Assembly: GCA_002917075.1 (NCBI GenBank)
Contig: NTMA01000053.1
Span: 1-64,000, forward strand
Direction: 5' to 3'
From: Hawksworthiomyces lignivorus
Taxonomy: Eukaryota; Ascomycota; Sordariomycetes; Ophiostomatales; Ophiostomataceae
Length of the DNA stretch: 64,000 nucleotides
How positions within the stretch are numbered: position 1 is the first letter of the stretch; each line of letters starts with the position of its first letter. Positions 33,912 through 44,146 of this stretch are shown here, in pieces. Both the position numbers and the translations under genes were made by a program. The notes under the pieces are model-generated. The model was given only the letters and a program-made list of their open reading frames with translations, ran no database searches and was not told the origin of the DNA.

Positions 33912-35468
33912 ATGGCTACTACAAACGCTGAATACGATGCCGTCATACAGGACATTGTCGACTACGTCTACAATGGTCAAATTACCAACAAGAGCGTTTA
34001 CGCACGAGCCCGTCTGGCACTGTTAGATGCACTTGGCTGTGCCATTGAGACTCTCCAACTCAGTGGTGATGCCAAAGCCCTCGTCGGTCCGCTCGTTCCA
34101 GGGACAGTGATCCCCGCGGGCGTGCGCGTCCCCGGAACGAGCTACGTCGTCGACCCTCTGAAAGGTGCCTTTGATATCGGTGCCTTGATCCGGTACCTGG
34201 ACCACAGCGATGCCTATGGAGGTGCCGAATGGGGCCACCCATCGGACAACTTGGGTGTGATTCTGAGCTTGGGGGACTGGCTGAGCCAGCAGCGTGCGGC
34301 AGAGGGGCAGCCAAGGTGAGTCTTCTGGAGAGAAGAACGCAGGCTCTTATGAGCCGTGGAGAGCATACAAGTTACTGATTAGCGGCGGCGCAGGGTAACG
34401 CTACACACCATTCTCACGGCGCAAATCAAGGCGTACGAGATCCAGGGCGTCCTGCAGCAGACGAACTCGTTCAACAAGCGCGGCATCGACCACGTCATTC
34501 TCGTCAAGGTGGCCGCCACGGCCGTGGGCGCCTGGATGCTCGGCCTGCCAGAGGCTGCCGCCCTCGCCGCGGTGTCCCACGCGTGGGCCGACGGCCACCC
34601 GCTGCGGGCGTACCGCCAGGCGCCCAACGCGGGGCCGCGCAAGGGCTGGGCGGGCGGTGACGCGTGCATGCGCGCCGTCCACATCGCCCTGATAACGCAG
34701 CGCGCCGGACGCGTCGATCCCGAGACGGGGTCCTGGGCCGGGGGCGCTGCAGTCGGCATCCCGACGGCCCTCACGACGCCGCGCTGGGGATTCAGCGACG
34801 TGCTCTACGGCGGCGACGCGATCACGCAGGCCCACAGCTACGGCAGCCTGGTCATGGAGACGGTGCTGTTCAAGCTGATCACGGCCGAGGGGCACGGCAT
34901 CTCCGCGGTGGAGGCCGCAGCCAAGGTGGCGGACATGCTGCAGGCGCGGCAGCTGGACGCGGCGCGGGACATCCGGGCCATCCGCATCCGCACGCAGAAG
35001 CCGGCCATGATCATCATCAACAAGACGGGCCCGCTGCGCAACAACGCCGACCGCGACCACTCCCTGCAGTACATGGTAGCGGTCACGCTGCTCAAGCAGG
35101 CCATCGTGGATGCGGCCGACTACCTGGACAGCTCGTCCTGGGCGGCGGACCCGCGCGTGGACGCGCTGCGGGACAAGATGGTGGTGACCGAGGACGCCGG
35201 GTTCACGGCCGGCTACTACGACCCCGCCAGGCGCTGCGTCGCCAACGCCATCGAGGTTGAGCTGGCCAGCGGAGACGTCCTGGACGAGGTCGTGGTCGAG
35301 TATCCCATTGGCCACTACAAGAGGGCCGAGACGCTGGACGGCGTCCTGCAAAAGTTCCGCCAGAACATGAGCCTGATGTTTGCCCCCCAGGAGGTGGAGC
35401 GCGTCGTCCAGGCCGTGCACGACGACGAGATGGCGGTGGACGAGTTTATGGGTCTCTTTGTCCGCTAG
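33912..35468 (+). CDS. MmgE/PrpD-family protein, 2-methylcitrate dehydratase-like
   Basis: Exons are 33912-34315 and 34394-35468 (1479 nt, 492 residues), joined through an Arg codon. The PrpD signature region RYLDHSDAYGGAEWGHPSDN (about residues 94-113) is clear and separates this protein from the CadA-like paralogue. Other landmarks are NSFNKRGIDHV, AVSHAWADGHPLRAYR and SHAW-following GPRKGWAGGDA. Length fits fungal 2-methylcitrate dehydratases. Established family reaction: dehydration of 2-methylcitrate to 2-methylaconitate. Beside a citrate synthase paralogue, an alkylcitrate substrate is possible. No mitochondrial presequence is obvious, unlike methylcitrate-cycle enzymes. The start ATG has a C at -1 and A at -3. 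Minus-strand frames across it are shadows. Confidence 0.85.
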
Positions 35469-36188
35469 GGACCCGCGCACGTCTGACAAGCCCATGCAGG
35501 CTGCCGGATTAAGTGTGGCTGTCGGTGGGGGGTTTATAGCATGCAGAGCGCTAAGATCGCCGCAGGCGCTGTCAGCACGGTACTGGGACAGCTGAAAGCT
35601 GCTGGGTCGATGGAGACCGAGTGCGTCTTTTGTGTATCTTAGATTATTCTGGCATGGGTCAGCTGCAAAACTGGTCCTGTCGTATTCGAGATGTGGTCCC
35701 AAGAGAAACCCACTAGCAATTATAACACGCTCCTCTCTCAGAGGATGCCTCGTTAGCTTCTCGGACTCCCCTAAATGAGAACACTAGCACCTAGGAAGCT
35801 TTTAGCCCGGGCGAATAGTTTGTATTTCTAGTCCCGGTTGTGCCGTTTATAGCGAGACGTTGGACCGTTGTAGCCCAATCAGTAATACTACTGGTATTAG
35901 TGGAGCCCAACCCTGCATCTCCAGCTACAGTCCTGCGGAGGCTCTATCCCGAAAATGGCAATCTTTATTCCTAGCTGCTTACAGCTCGTTCTGTAAACCG
36001 TTGAGATATGACGACTCAATATAAAATTGACGTTGAACTTATCATGAGAGAAGATGTGTCTCTCTAGCCCTGTAATTCTCCTTCCTCTTGTTCATACTTG
36101 GATAAAAGTATTTCATTTTTCTTTGGCGTCATATTCTTGTGTGTTATTCATCCAAAAAAGGAAAAAAAAAAAGAAGAAGAGACGAAAG
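35469..36188. other. intergenic between PrpD-like and citrate synthase genes
   Basis: About 720 bases with the 3' end of one gene and the promoter of the next, both on the plus strand. A pyrimidine-rich then A-rich stretch precedes the citrate synthase ATG. No ORF or repeat stands out. Confidence 0.5.
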
Positions 36189-37756
36189 ATGCCTCAGAAA
36201 GAGACGTTGACCGTCACGGACAACCGCACGTCCCGGTCCTATGAAATCCCCATCACGAACAACACAGTCAAGGCGACAGACTTCAAATGGATTTCCTCAG
36301 AGCAGGAGTTCACGGGAAAGAATACCCTAGATAGGTTCCGTACAGGGCTGAAAATAATGGACCCGGGATTTCAGAATACGGCTGTAACAGCATCAGAGAT
36401 AACGTACATGTAAGTCAACACAGAAAAAATTGCAATGTTGCCAAAGAACCAATTAACCATTGCAAAAGAGATGGCGTCAAAGGCACCATACAGTACCGCA
36501 GCCATTCCATGGATGAGCTGATCGAGGAGCACGACTTTGAGGACGTGTCGTTTCTGTTGATCTGGGGTCATCTGCCTTCCCTGCAAGAGAAAATGCATTT
36601 TCGGCGCACACTCGCCTCCAAGGCTACTCCACCGCAGTGTGTCATTGAAGCCATACAGTGTCTCCCGTAAGCAGAGAGTCCCGACGTCCGCGCTTCCTAC
36701 AAAACCGCTAACAAGCCGCCTGCCAGCCGCGAGACGCCGTACCACATGCTGCTCATGGTCGGGCTGAGCGCGTGGGCAGCCACAGAGCCGGACACGGTCC
36801 CCATCCACGTGGGCAAGGAGATCTACCTAGGCAAGATGGACGCCGTGGACGAGGGCGTGCAGCGCACCATTGCGGCCTCCACGGCGGTCGTCGCGCTGAT
36901 CTACTGCCACTACAGCGGTGTCGCGTTCACGCCGCCCGAGGCCGACCTCTCGATGGCCGAGAACATCCTCTTGATGATGGGCGTCGTCGACCCCGCCACC
37001 AAGCGCCCGGATCCCAAGATGGTCCGCATCCTGAACAGCCTGTGGATCGTCTACGCGGACCACGAGATGACAAACTCCACCGCGGCGAGCATGCACGTCG
37101 GGTCCGGGCTGGCCGACCCCATGACCTGCGTCAGCGCGGCGGCGTGCGCGCTCTCCGGGCCGCTGCACGGCGGGGCCATCGACCTGGCCTATAAGATGTT
37201 TGCGCGCATCGGCACAAAGGAGAACGTGCCGCAGGCGATCGAGGACGCGAAGCAGGGCAAGTTTCGTCTCTTCGGCTACGGGCACCGCATCTACAAGACG
37301 GTGGACCCGCGCGTCAAGCACCTGAAGAAGGCGCTCCAAGAGCTGTGGGCAAATGCCGATGCAGACCCGCACGTCTCCGTCGCGATGGAGATTGAGCGGC
37401 TGGCCTCGCAAGACGAGTATTTCCGCTCAAGAAATCTGAATGTCAATGCCGACCTGTACGGCTGTTTTGTGTTTTCGGCCATGTGAGTTCTGTCTCAAAC
37501 ATTATGGCATCTAATCTGAAGATGGACGCTAACCACGCTCGGGCAGGGGCTTCAAACCAGAGATTATCACTGCTTTAATGCTGGCGGCGAGAATTAACGG
37601 TATTCTAGCTCATTGGAGGGAGCAAATGAGTAAGTTGTCATCCTCTTCATATGCTATGTTCTCTAGCGTGTCTGATACTTACTGACTATATGGGAAATAG
37701 GTCAGCCAGCCACTCTTTGGCGGCCGCTGCAGGTTTTTACGAGGCCGAAGCTGTAA
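36189..37756 (+). CDS. citrate synthase family protein (alkyl/2-methylcitrate synthase-like)
   Basis: Five exons: 36189-36409, 36469-36666, 36727-37482, 37547-37629 and 37701-37756 (1314 nt, 437 residues). Condenses an acyl-CoA with oxaloacetate. Catalytic landmarks are present: His in SGPLHGGA, His and Arg in GYGHRIYKTVDPRV, the Asp of NADLYGCF, and the closing GILAHWREQM. The N-terminus begins MPQKETLTVTDNRTSRSYE with no mitochondrial presequence, as in cytosolic or peroxisomal paralogues from biosynthetic clusters rather than the Krebs-cycle enzyme. It ends in PKL, a weak match to a peroxisomal PTS1. Linked in a row with the PrpD-like and CAD-like genes, it most likely makes the tricarboxylate they process. 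The acyl-CoA used cannot be read from sequence. Confidence 0.87.
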
Positions 37757-38932
37757 TATAGAAATCTCATCTACTAGACTGCTCGTTTTCTTAATTGGCG
37801 CTGTGTATTGCGATGCCATAATGCCTTGCTTGTCTGTTAAATACATGTAAATTATCTCGCTATATATCTTTCTTATTATATGAGGATATTTTCTTTCCAG
37901 TTCACATTCACGAAAAGGTACACGCTAGATAAGGAGATTTATGGCTCAAATTGGCCACAAAATCGCTCGATACATCCTTCGTGGGTGTGTATTTCGTTTC
38001 GGATTTATGTCCAATCGAACCGTGCGCTTCTAACTAAGCCTTTGTTACTTTGATGACTTAAATACAAGGACTGATGTTGAGTTGGCCGGTATGAACTCAA
38101 CAACTGAAGCGCTGTCGCATGCATTCTCTAATAGCACGAAACCAATGACTGCTTATTTTAGAGCTTCTAGTCCTCGAAAACTTAGTGGCTTCCTTTTCTT
38201 TCTCGGAGGTTTCCATCGAGACACTTAATCAAACAAGAAATCTCACATCAAATTTTTAGAAGTTGGGCGCGTTGGGTCTGCTGTACATGGGTTCAGAGGT
38301 CACACTTTGCGTGGGGCAAGCTGAGTCTTGAATGAATGTCATTGGGCCACCCAAACAAGCCACCCACGAGATGATCAACCAGTGAACGAAGTGCAAACGC
38401 AGAAGCGCCTTGTGCAGCGCCTCGTCCATCTCTCAAGCCTGGCGATATCTTCCTCACCTTTTTGTCGATCGTACAAAGCACAGCCTTCCGGACGCCGAGG
38501 CCTCAATTTTTCTATTTTATCCAGAAGCATTTATCATATTGAGTTCACTTGCCAGCATCACCAGCACCAGACCACAATCATACGTGCATCGAGCAAGCAG
38601 TCGCAAATTAGCGCTAGGAGTGACTACATTGCCTCGCTCCATAGTTGCACCCTATTGCACACGCACCTCACCAAAGCAGACGCCAGTATTCGCCCTAACG
38701 ACGACCATCTCTCATATTCTATTTCAACGGAGATACATTCTGAGTTCCAGTGGATCGATGTCGGCATACGCCGAGCCTCTACTCTAATTCTTCCTCGAAT
38801 TCAAACCCTAGATCCAAAAGCACATCTGCGACGTCTTGCCGTCGTCCACCGAGCCCTTCGACGCTGGGCATACGCTGCATCGACTCTGCTCTCTATTCGG
38901 CAATCGCATAGACATAGTGACACTTCTCAGCA
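37757..38932. other. intergenic and leader of the HET-WD40 gene
   Basis: About 1.2 kb. An open but feature-less frame of about 200 codons runs from 38328 into the next gene in another frame; I read it as 5' leader. No repeats seen. Confidence 0.45.
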
Positions 38933-41695
38933 ATGCGTCTCATAAATATAAAGACTCAGAAATTAGAAGAGTTCTTTGGCGATAACATCCCACCGTACGC
39001 CATCCTGTCGCACACATGGGGATCTCCCGAAGAAGAGGTGTCTTTCCATGACATCCAAACGGGGAATATTAAAGGACGCTACAATGGTTCAAAGAAGTTG
39101 GAGGGATGTTGTAATGAGGCCAAAGAATCCAATCTCACCTACGTTTGGATTGATACCTGCTGTATTAACAAGGATAGCTCCACTGAACTTAGCGAGGCAA
39201 TTAACTCCATGTTTCGCTGGTACCAGGAAGCCTCTATTTGCTACGTCTACCTCTCTGATGTTCCTCGAGGAGACAGGTTTTCGGATCCAGACTCTAAATT
39301 CTTTGCGAGCCGTTGGTTCCTACGAGGATGGACTCTGCAAGAGCTTCTAGCCCCAAAGGAGATGCGTTTCTACGACAGAGAATGGCAGTCCATAGAAACA
39401 AAGGTGGAACTATCTAACGAGATCGAGAAGATCACCGGTATTCCTCAGCAGTTCCTACTCGGATGGGAAGATTTCCGCAATGCGAGCGTGGCGCAGCGCA
39501 TGTCTTGGGCTGCCAAGCGACAAACTACGAGAAAGGAAGACATTGCCTATTGCCTCTTAGGAATCTTCGATGTGACGATGAATATGATCTATGGCGAAGG
39601 CGACAGAGCCATGAGTCGCCTGCAGAATGAGATAATGAATAGGACCGGTGACCACTCCATCCTGGCATGGGGCCTTCACGCTGCGGAATCCATACCAAGC
39701 ACATCGTCGGATATCGCCTCCGCAGGGATTTTGGCCACTGCTCCATCAGACTTTGCGAACTGCGGACCCATCACTCCAAGGAAACAAGATGCTACCCGCG
39801 TCGATACTTTCTTTATTTCTAGTGGTCGTCTCCGGGTGCAGCTCGCTCTATACACAACCTCGGCTGGCGAGCTATACGGCCTGCTGAATTGCGGCCCAGA
39901 GCATGATCCAGGGCAGGTTGTAGGAATTCCGCTGCATAAAACCACAACCGGCGAACAATTCGATGAATATCTCAGACCACAGGGACGCCATCCAGTCTTG
40001 CTTTCCAATACCAAATTAACCGGGCTGACCAAGGCTGTTCAAATTCGGATGGAACGTCAGAATATAGCGCACAAGGCTACGAGTCTTCGGTACTGGCTCC
40101 GTATAGATGGGCATAGGAAAATCAATCTGAAGCTAGATGGCGTCTACCCCCCAGTCTCTTGGAGGGAAGGCCGCGCACTGATTGCCAAGGCAACCGACCC
40201 GAACAAAATCATCGAGCGGCGGTATATTGCTCGCTTTCGAATGCAAGGTGAAAGATCTCGAGATTTCATCATAGCGCTCCAACTCACGATGCAGGGGCCA
40301 AAGACTGAAGCTCGACGCCACGTTATGACAGCGTCCAGAGAAACTACATTAGAGGATTTATGTCAGAAATTTATATATATGAGGCCGACGGCATTTGAGA
40401 AGCCGGCAGCCAGTAGTGAGAACCTCAACGTGGAGGTGGCCGTAGAAGTGAGGCGCGCTGCCCAAGAGCCAATATTTACTGTGACTCTGAGTCAAGCACC
40501 CGGCTCGCCAAAAGCCACAATAAATGCGACCCAGGAGCTGCAACGAGTAAATCGAAAGCTCGAATTCGTGACGGCTCTACTAGAAGAAGACGAAGTCCGT
40601 CTGGAGGCGGAACAACTTAGTCAGCAGAGGGACGAGAAGAAGGCTGCTTTAGTTCAAACAAGCGAACGTCTAAGAGTGGTTGAAGAAAACTTGAGGAAGC
40701 TTACCGAGGAGCAAAAGCTATTAACTGACGGGCTAAGGGAAAGCACTCAACAAGTGGATGAGCTCGCTAGGAAGCACGATGAGGCAAGAAGAAAACATGA
40801 TAAGCTTTCAGGGCGAGAATCCGAGATACAGCAGTTTCTGGAAGAGGATGAGCTTGAAACAAAGCAGGGTCCCGGGAACTGGCTTGAAACGATCATCAAG
40901 ACGCTGCTCGATACTGGCAGAATTGACCGCAGTTTGGTGGATATGCGAGACTCTAACTTTGGCTACCCACGACTATCGAGGGCAATAGAAAGCGGGCGTA
41001 CTATTAACAGACAGACACCGCTTTCCTGGGCAGAAGCCAACCGACATAACGCCATGGCTCAGCTTCTACTCGAGAAAGGCATCAGCGCCGAAATGAAGAA
41101 CAATATAAGCAAAATGCCGCTCTCGATCACAGCAGACGCTAGGCGTAGAGCCTGGGATTGCACTACAGGCCGCTGCGTATCGACGCTCGAGGGCCATGGC
41201 GATGGGGTCGGGTCGGTCGCCTGGTCGCCCGATTCGGCTCGGCTGGCGTCGGCGTCGGGCGATGGCACCGTCAAGGTCTGGGACTCTGCTACAGGCCGCT
41301 GCGTATCGACGCTCGAGGGCCATAGCGATGTGGTCGGGTCGGTCGCCTGGTCGCCCGATTCGGCTCGGCTGGCGTCGGCGTCGCACGATCGCACCGTCAA
41401 GGTCTGGGACTCTGCTACAGGCCGCTGCGTATCGACGCTCGAGGGCCATGGCGATGTGGTCGGGTCGGTCGCCTGGTCGCCCGATTCGGCTCGGCTGGTG
41501 TCGGCGTCGCGCGATGGCACCGTCAAGGTCTGGGACTCTGCTACAGGCCGCTGCGTATCGACGCTCAAGGGCCATAGCGGTGGGGTCTGGTCGGTCGCCT
41601 GGTCGCCCGATTCGGCTCGGCTGGCGTCGGCGTCGCACGATCGCACCGTCAAGGTCTGGGAGTGCGTTGAAAGTGAAGACGCTGAATTTAAATAG
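38933..41695 (+). CDS. HET domain, coiled coil and WD40 repeat protein (NLR-like without NACHT)
   Basis: Intronless, 920 residues, opening MRLINIKTQKLEEFFGDNIP as in HNWD- and vegetative-incompatibility-type HET proteins. The HET domain occupies about 1-280 (YAILSHTWG, WIDTCCINK, FASRWFLRGWTLQELLAP, EDIAYCLLGIFDV). Residues 280-530 are an extension without known domain. A charged coiled coil covers about 534-642. A single ankyrin-like unit follows near 690-720 (TPLSWAEANRHNAMAQLLLEKG). Four WD40 repeats of 42 residues close the protein (about 742-909). Podospora HET-D/E have a NACHT NTPase between HET and WD40; none is visible here (no P-loop). The likely role is non-self recognition leading to cell death. 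Four blades cannot close a seven-blade propeller alone, so this may be a contracted allele or need oligomers. Confidence 0.85.
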   Translation: MRLINIKTQKLEEFFGDNIPPYAILSHTWGSPEEEVSFHDIQTGNIKGRYNGSKKLEGCCNEAKESNLTYVWIDTCCINKDSSTELSEAINSMFRWYQEASICYVYLSDVPRGDRFSDPDSKFFASRWFLRGWTLQELLAPKEMRFYDREWQSIETKVELSNEIEKITGIPQQFLLGWEDFRNASVAQRMSWAAKRQTTRKEDIAYCLLGIFDVTMNMIYGEGDRAMSRLQNEIMNRTGDHSILAWGLHAAESIPSTSSDIASAGILATAPSDFANCGPITPRKQDATRVDTFFISSGRLRVQLALYTTSAGELYGLLNCGPEHDPGQVVGIPLHKTTTGEQFDEYLRPQGRHPVLLSNTKLTGLTKAVQIRMERQNIAHKATSLRYWLRIDGHRKINLKLDGVYPPVSWREGRALIAKATDPNKIIERRYIARFRMQGERSRDFIIALQLTMQGPKTEARRHVMTASRETTLEDLCQKFIYMRPTAFEKPAASSENLNVEVAVEVRRAAQEPIFTVTLSQAPGSPKATINATQELQRVNRKLEFVTALLEEDEVRLEAEQLSQQRDEKKAALVQTSERLRVVEENLRKLTEEQKLLTDGLRESTQQVDELARKHDEARRKHDKLSGRESEIQQFLEEDELETKQGPGNWLETIIKTLLDTGRIDRSLVDMRDSNFGYPRLSRAIESGRTINRQTPLSWAEANRHNAMAQLLLEKGISAEMKNNISKMPLSITADARRRAWDCTTGRCVSTLEGHGDGVGSVAWSPDSARLASASGDGTVKVWDSATGRCVSTLEGHSDVVGSVAWSPDSARLASASHDRTVKVWDSATGRCVSTLEGHGDVVGSVAWSPDSARLVSASRDGTVKVWDSATGRCVSTLKGHSGGVWSVAWSPDSARLASASHDRTVKVWECVESEDAEFK
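41156..41659 (+). repeat. four near-identical 126-bp WD40-coding repeats
   Basis: Copies at 41156-41281, 41282-41407, 41408-41533 and 41534-41659. The DNA is almost identical between copies. Differences cluster in the codons right after the GH dipeptide (GDGVG, SDVVG, GDVVG, SGGVW) and in the ASxDxT segment (GDG, HDR, RDG, HDR), plus single changes at Ala/Val and Glu/Lys. The pattern fits recent unequal crossing-over with selection on surface residues. Confidence 0.9.
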
Positions 41696-44146
41696 GAGCT
41701 AGAAAAGCACAATTGTACAGCAGCTATTAAATATTATCTAAAATTAAGTTCGCATATATGTTATTCTATATTTTGTATTTTGTATAATAATTTGTTATCT
41801 ATTCTGCCCTACAACGGGTCGTAGGGGACGCTGTAAGTATATACTTTTTTTCGCCGCTTTTTTTTTCTTGTCCAGAACTTTCTAGCATCCGGTAAATCGA
41901 GATACGGATCTGTGAATCACGCCAGAAGATTGATGCAGCCATTCGGTCTGTAGAAAGTGGAATGTTCTCACGTGGCCATTGAGCATGCGGAGAGAGGCGC
42001 GGCAGGGAATCTTCCAGAACCCACTCGAGTGCAATCTGTCTGCGGTCTTCTAGAACTAGAGAGAAATATCTATAATTTGCTGGCTGATGATGAGAGGGAT
42101 GATGAGAGTTAACACGACAGTTCTCAGACTGCAGGTCCTATCCCGAAGTAGCCTGCTGGAAGTGCATTGATATTCGTGCTGTATGCTAGGTCAGAGCCGA
42201 AGTCCTTTGAGCTCCTTGACAATGGAGAATTATCAAAGAACATAACCTACCACGAGGAAAAGAGGAGTCACGTTCACGAGTATACGCATTGCATAAAACA
42301 CAAACTCGGGAATCTATTAAATTAACTACCAGGGCCTCCCGGAACACACATCCTAAGTTTTGGACGTGAGAAAAGTGATGGCCCCAGTCTTTATAAACTA
42401 CCTACAGGCACAGGAAAGGTTATAGGCAACAAATAAAAAAAAAGAAAGAAAAGAAAAGAATTGTTTTGGGCGTGTGTAGGGAAAAGAGCGGAAGAAGGCG
42501 GGGTGTGAATAGTCGTCATGTCCTCACCAGCTTGAAACCAATATCTTTGACGGCACTACGTACCGTGCCTTTGTTTGCGGCGAGGCTAGTTACATGATGC
42601 AACATGACAGGGCTCTTCGTCGTCTTGAATTCCCCGTGTTTCTAGGTCCTGATGCAAATACACAGCCACAATTCTCTTTCACATTGTATTCAAACCGATA
42701 TGGGGGACCGTCTTCAATCACATCCGGTGGCCCCTGCGGACTTACGTGTATTTGGACGGCTAGGCGCTACACAGGTCAACCTGCAACTATCTCCAACCCT
42801 CATCATCGGGCATAAATTCGCTGCTGTGCGCTGGAGGAGCATCTCCGTTTGCGACAGCAGCAGCACTTAGACCGCCATACCAAGTGCCGGTAATGAGCGG
42901 TGGATGCACAGCCATTTCCAACCAAGGAGGAGAAAAGGAGGAGAGACCTGGAGTCGTCAAAACTCAAAACACACGCAGTGGCTGTGCTCAGATAGATGAT
43001 GTACTGTTACAGGGCACAGTATTTCTCTTTTGGGATTTGCTTTTTGACGTTGCTCTTTTAACTGTTATCCTTGATCTTTTTCCTGCTTCCATTTCACGTT
43101 TCAGTTTTTGCTTTTGTTTAATTTGAACTCAGAGTTATTGCAGTGCGTTCATACGAACATCCTACGAAGGACCTACGAAGGATCATGCTGGCAGCTGCTC
43201 CATTGAATAAAAGAGTTCATAATAAAACTTCTTACAAAACTTTATATGGAAATACCCATTTTAAATATTATGAGACGATCTCGGCTCTCAGGCGGCTGTA
43301 GCGCCGACGAGTACCTACATACAGCGACAAAGTCGTGACTGTTGGGGGTTCTGCTGTTGTGGGTGAGGGAGGCATGACAACTATTAAAATACTACCTTAA
43401 TTTGTATCTTTACGGAGAAGCAGCAGTTGGAGGGGCGGCTCTCAGTGCGGTAGAGGAGACTTTGAAAGGCGTAGAACGGATATCGTGGAGAACGAAGAGC
43501 CGAATCGATCAAAAATACGCCTTTTAGGCCCTTATAAAGTTACATGTCAGCCGCGTCCTGGACCACAATCGGCTCTCACTCGTAGCTTAGCTAGTAACCA
43601 GCCACGTTTCTCGGGTCCGGGCAAGGCAGTAAATTAGATAGCGTAATGAAAAGAAAGAACCCAGCAGTCTTTTGGGACTAATCTTTCTACCTGCGGGTTG
43701 AAACTTAGACTCATCCACCAAGTCTACTCCTCTCCATCTCCCGCGTGTGCCAAATAGGGCTATGTCCTTCATCTATCCTCCTGGCTTGAATCCAATTCTA
43801 AACAATACATCTGCTGTCTTGATCCTTCCAAATGCGCGGTTTTTAGTGCCAAGCGCGGCCGTACTACTAGGCGCCTTAGGTTGTTACATTGGAACGCTGC
43901 TCGGAAACAAACTGCTTCTCGGCAGGGGATGTGGAGTGGTCAGGCTCACTTCAGATTGCATCCTAATGGAAGTCGAGGCGAGAAAATGACCAGGAAACCA
44001 AAGCCATAATACCTCTCTGCTTTGCCTTAAATTATTTGTATCTGTCCGGCAGACATATTCGAGTTTTGCCTTCAAATCCATTCCCTAATCAGAAGCCGAG
44101 TCTTTGTCGTACTTATTTGCCAAACTTACAGAGTGCGGGAAGTAGC
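41696..44146. other. gene-poor intergenic region
   Basis: About 2.45 kb. Only short frames occur (73-80 codons near 42600-43130 and 43747-43989), none with a recognisable domain. An A/G-rich run sits at 42424-42460. I cannot support a gene here. Confidence 0.5.

Noticed and set aside
34401..35702. Minus-strand frame of about 433 codons
   Set aside because: Antisense to the PrpD-like gene and beyond; composition is that of a shadow frame.
38328..38945. 205-codon frame overlapping the HET-WD40 start
   Set aside because: Different frame from the HET gene, low-complexity Ser/His/Arg content and no family feature; read as leader.
41156..41659. Tandem 126-bp units considered as a satellite or CRISPR-like array
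   Set aside because: The units are contiguous, in frame and encode WD40 blades; there are no unique spacers.
41059..41712. Minus-strand frames across the WD40 repeats
   Set aside because: They repeat because the sense repeats do. No independent coding evidence.
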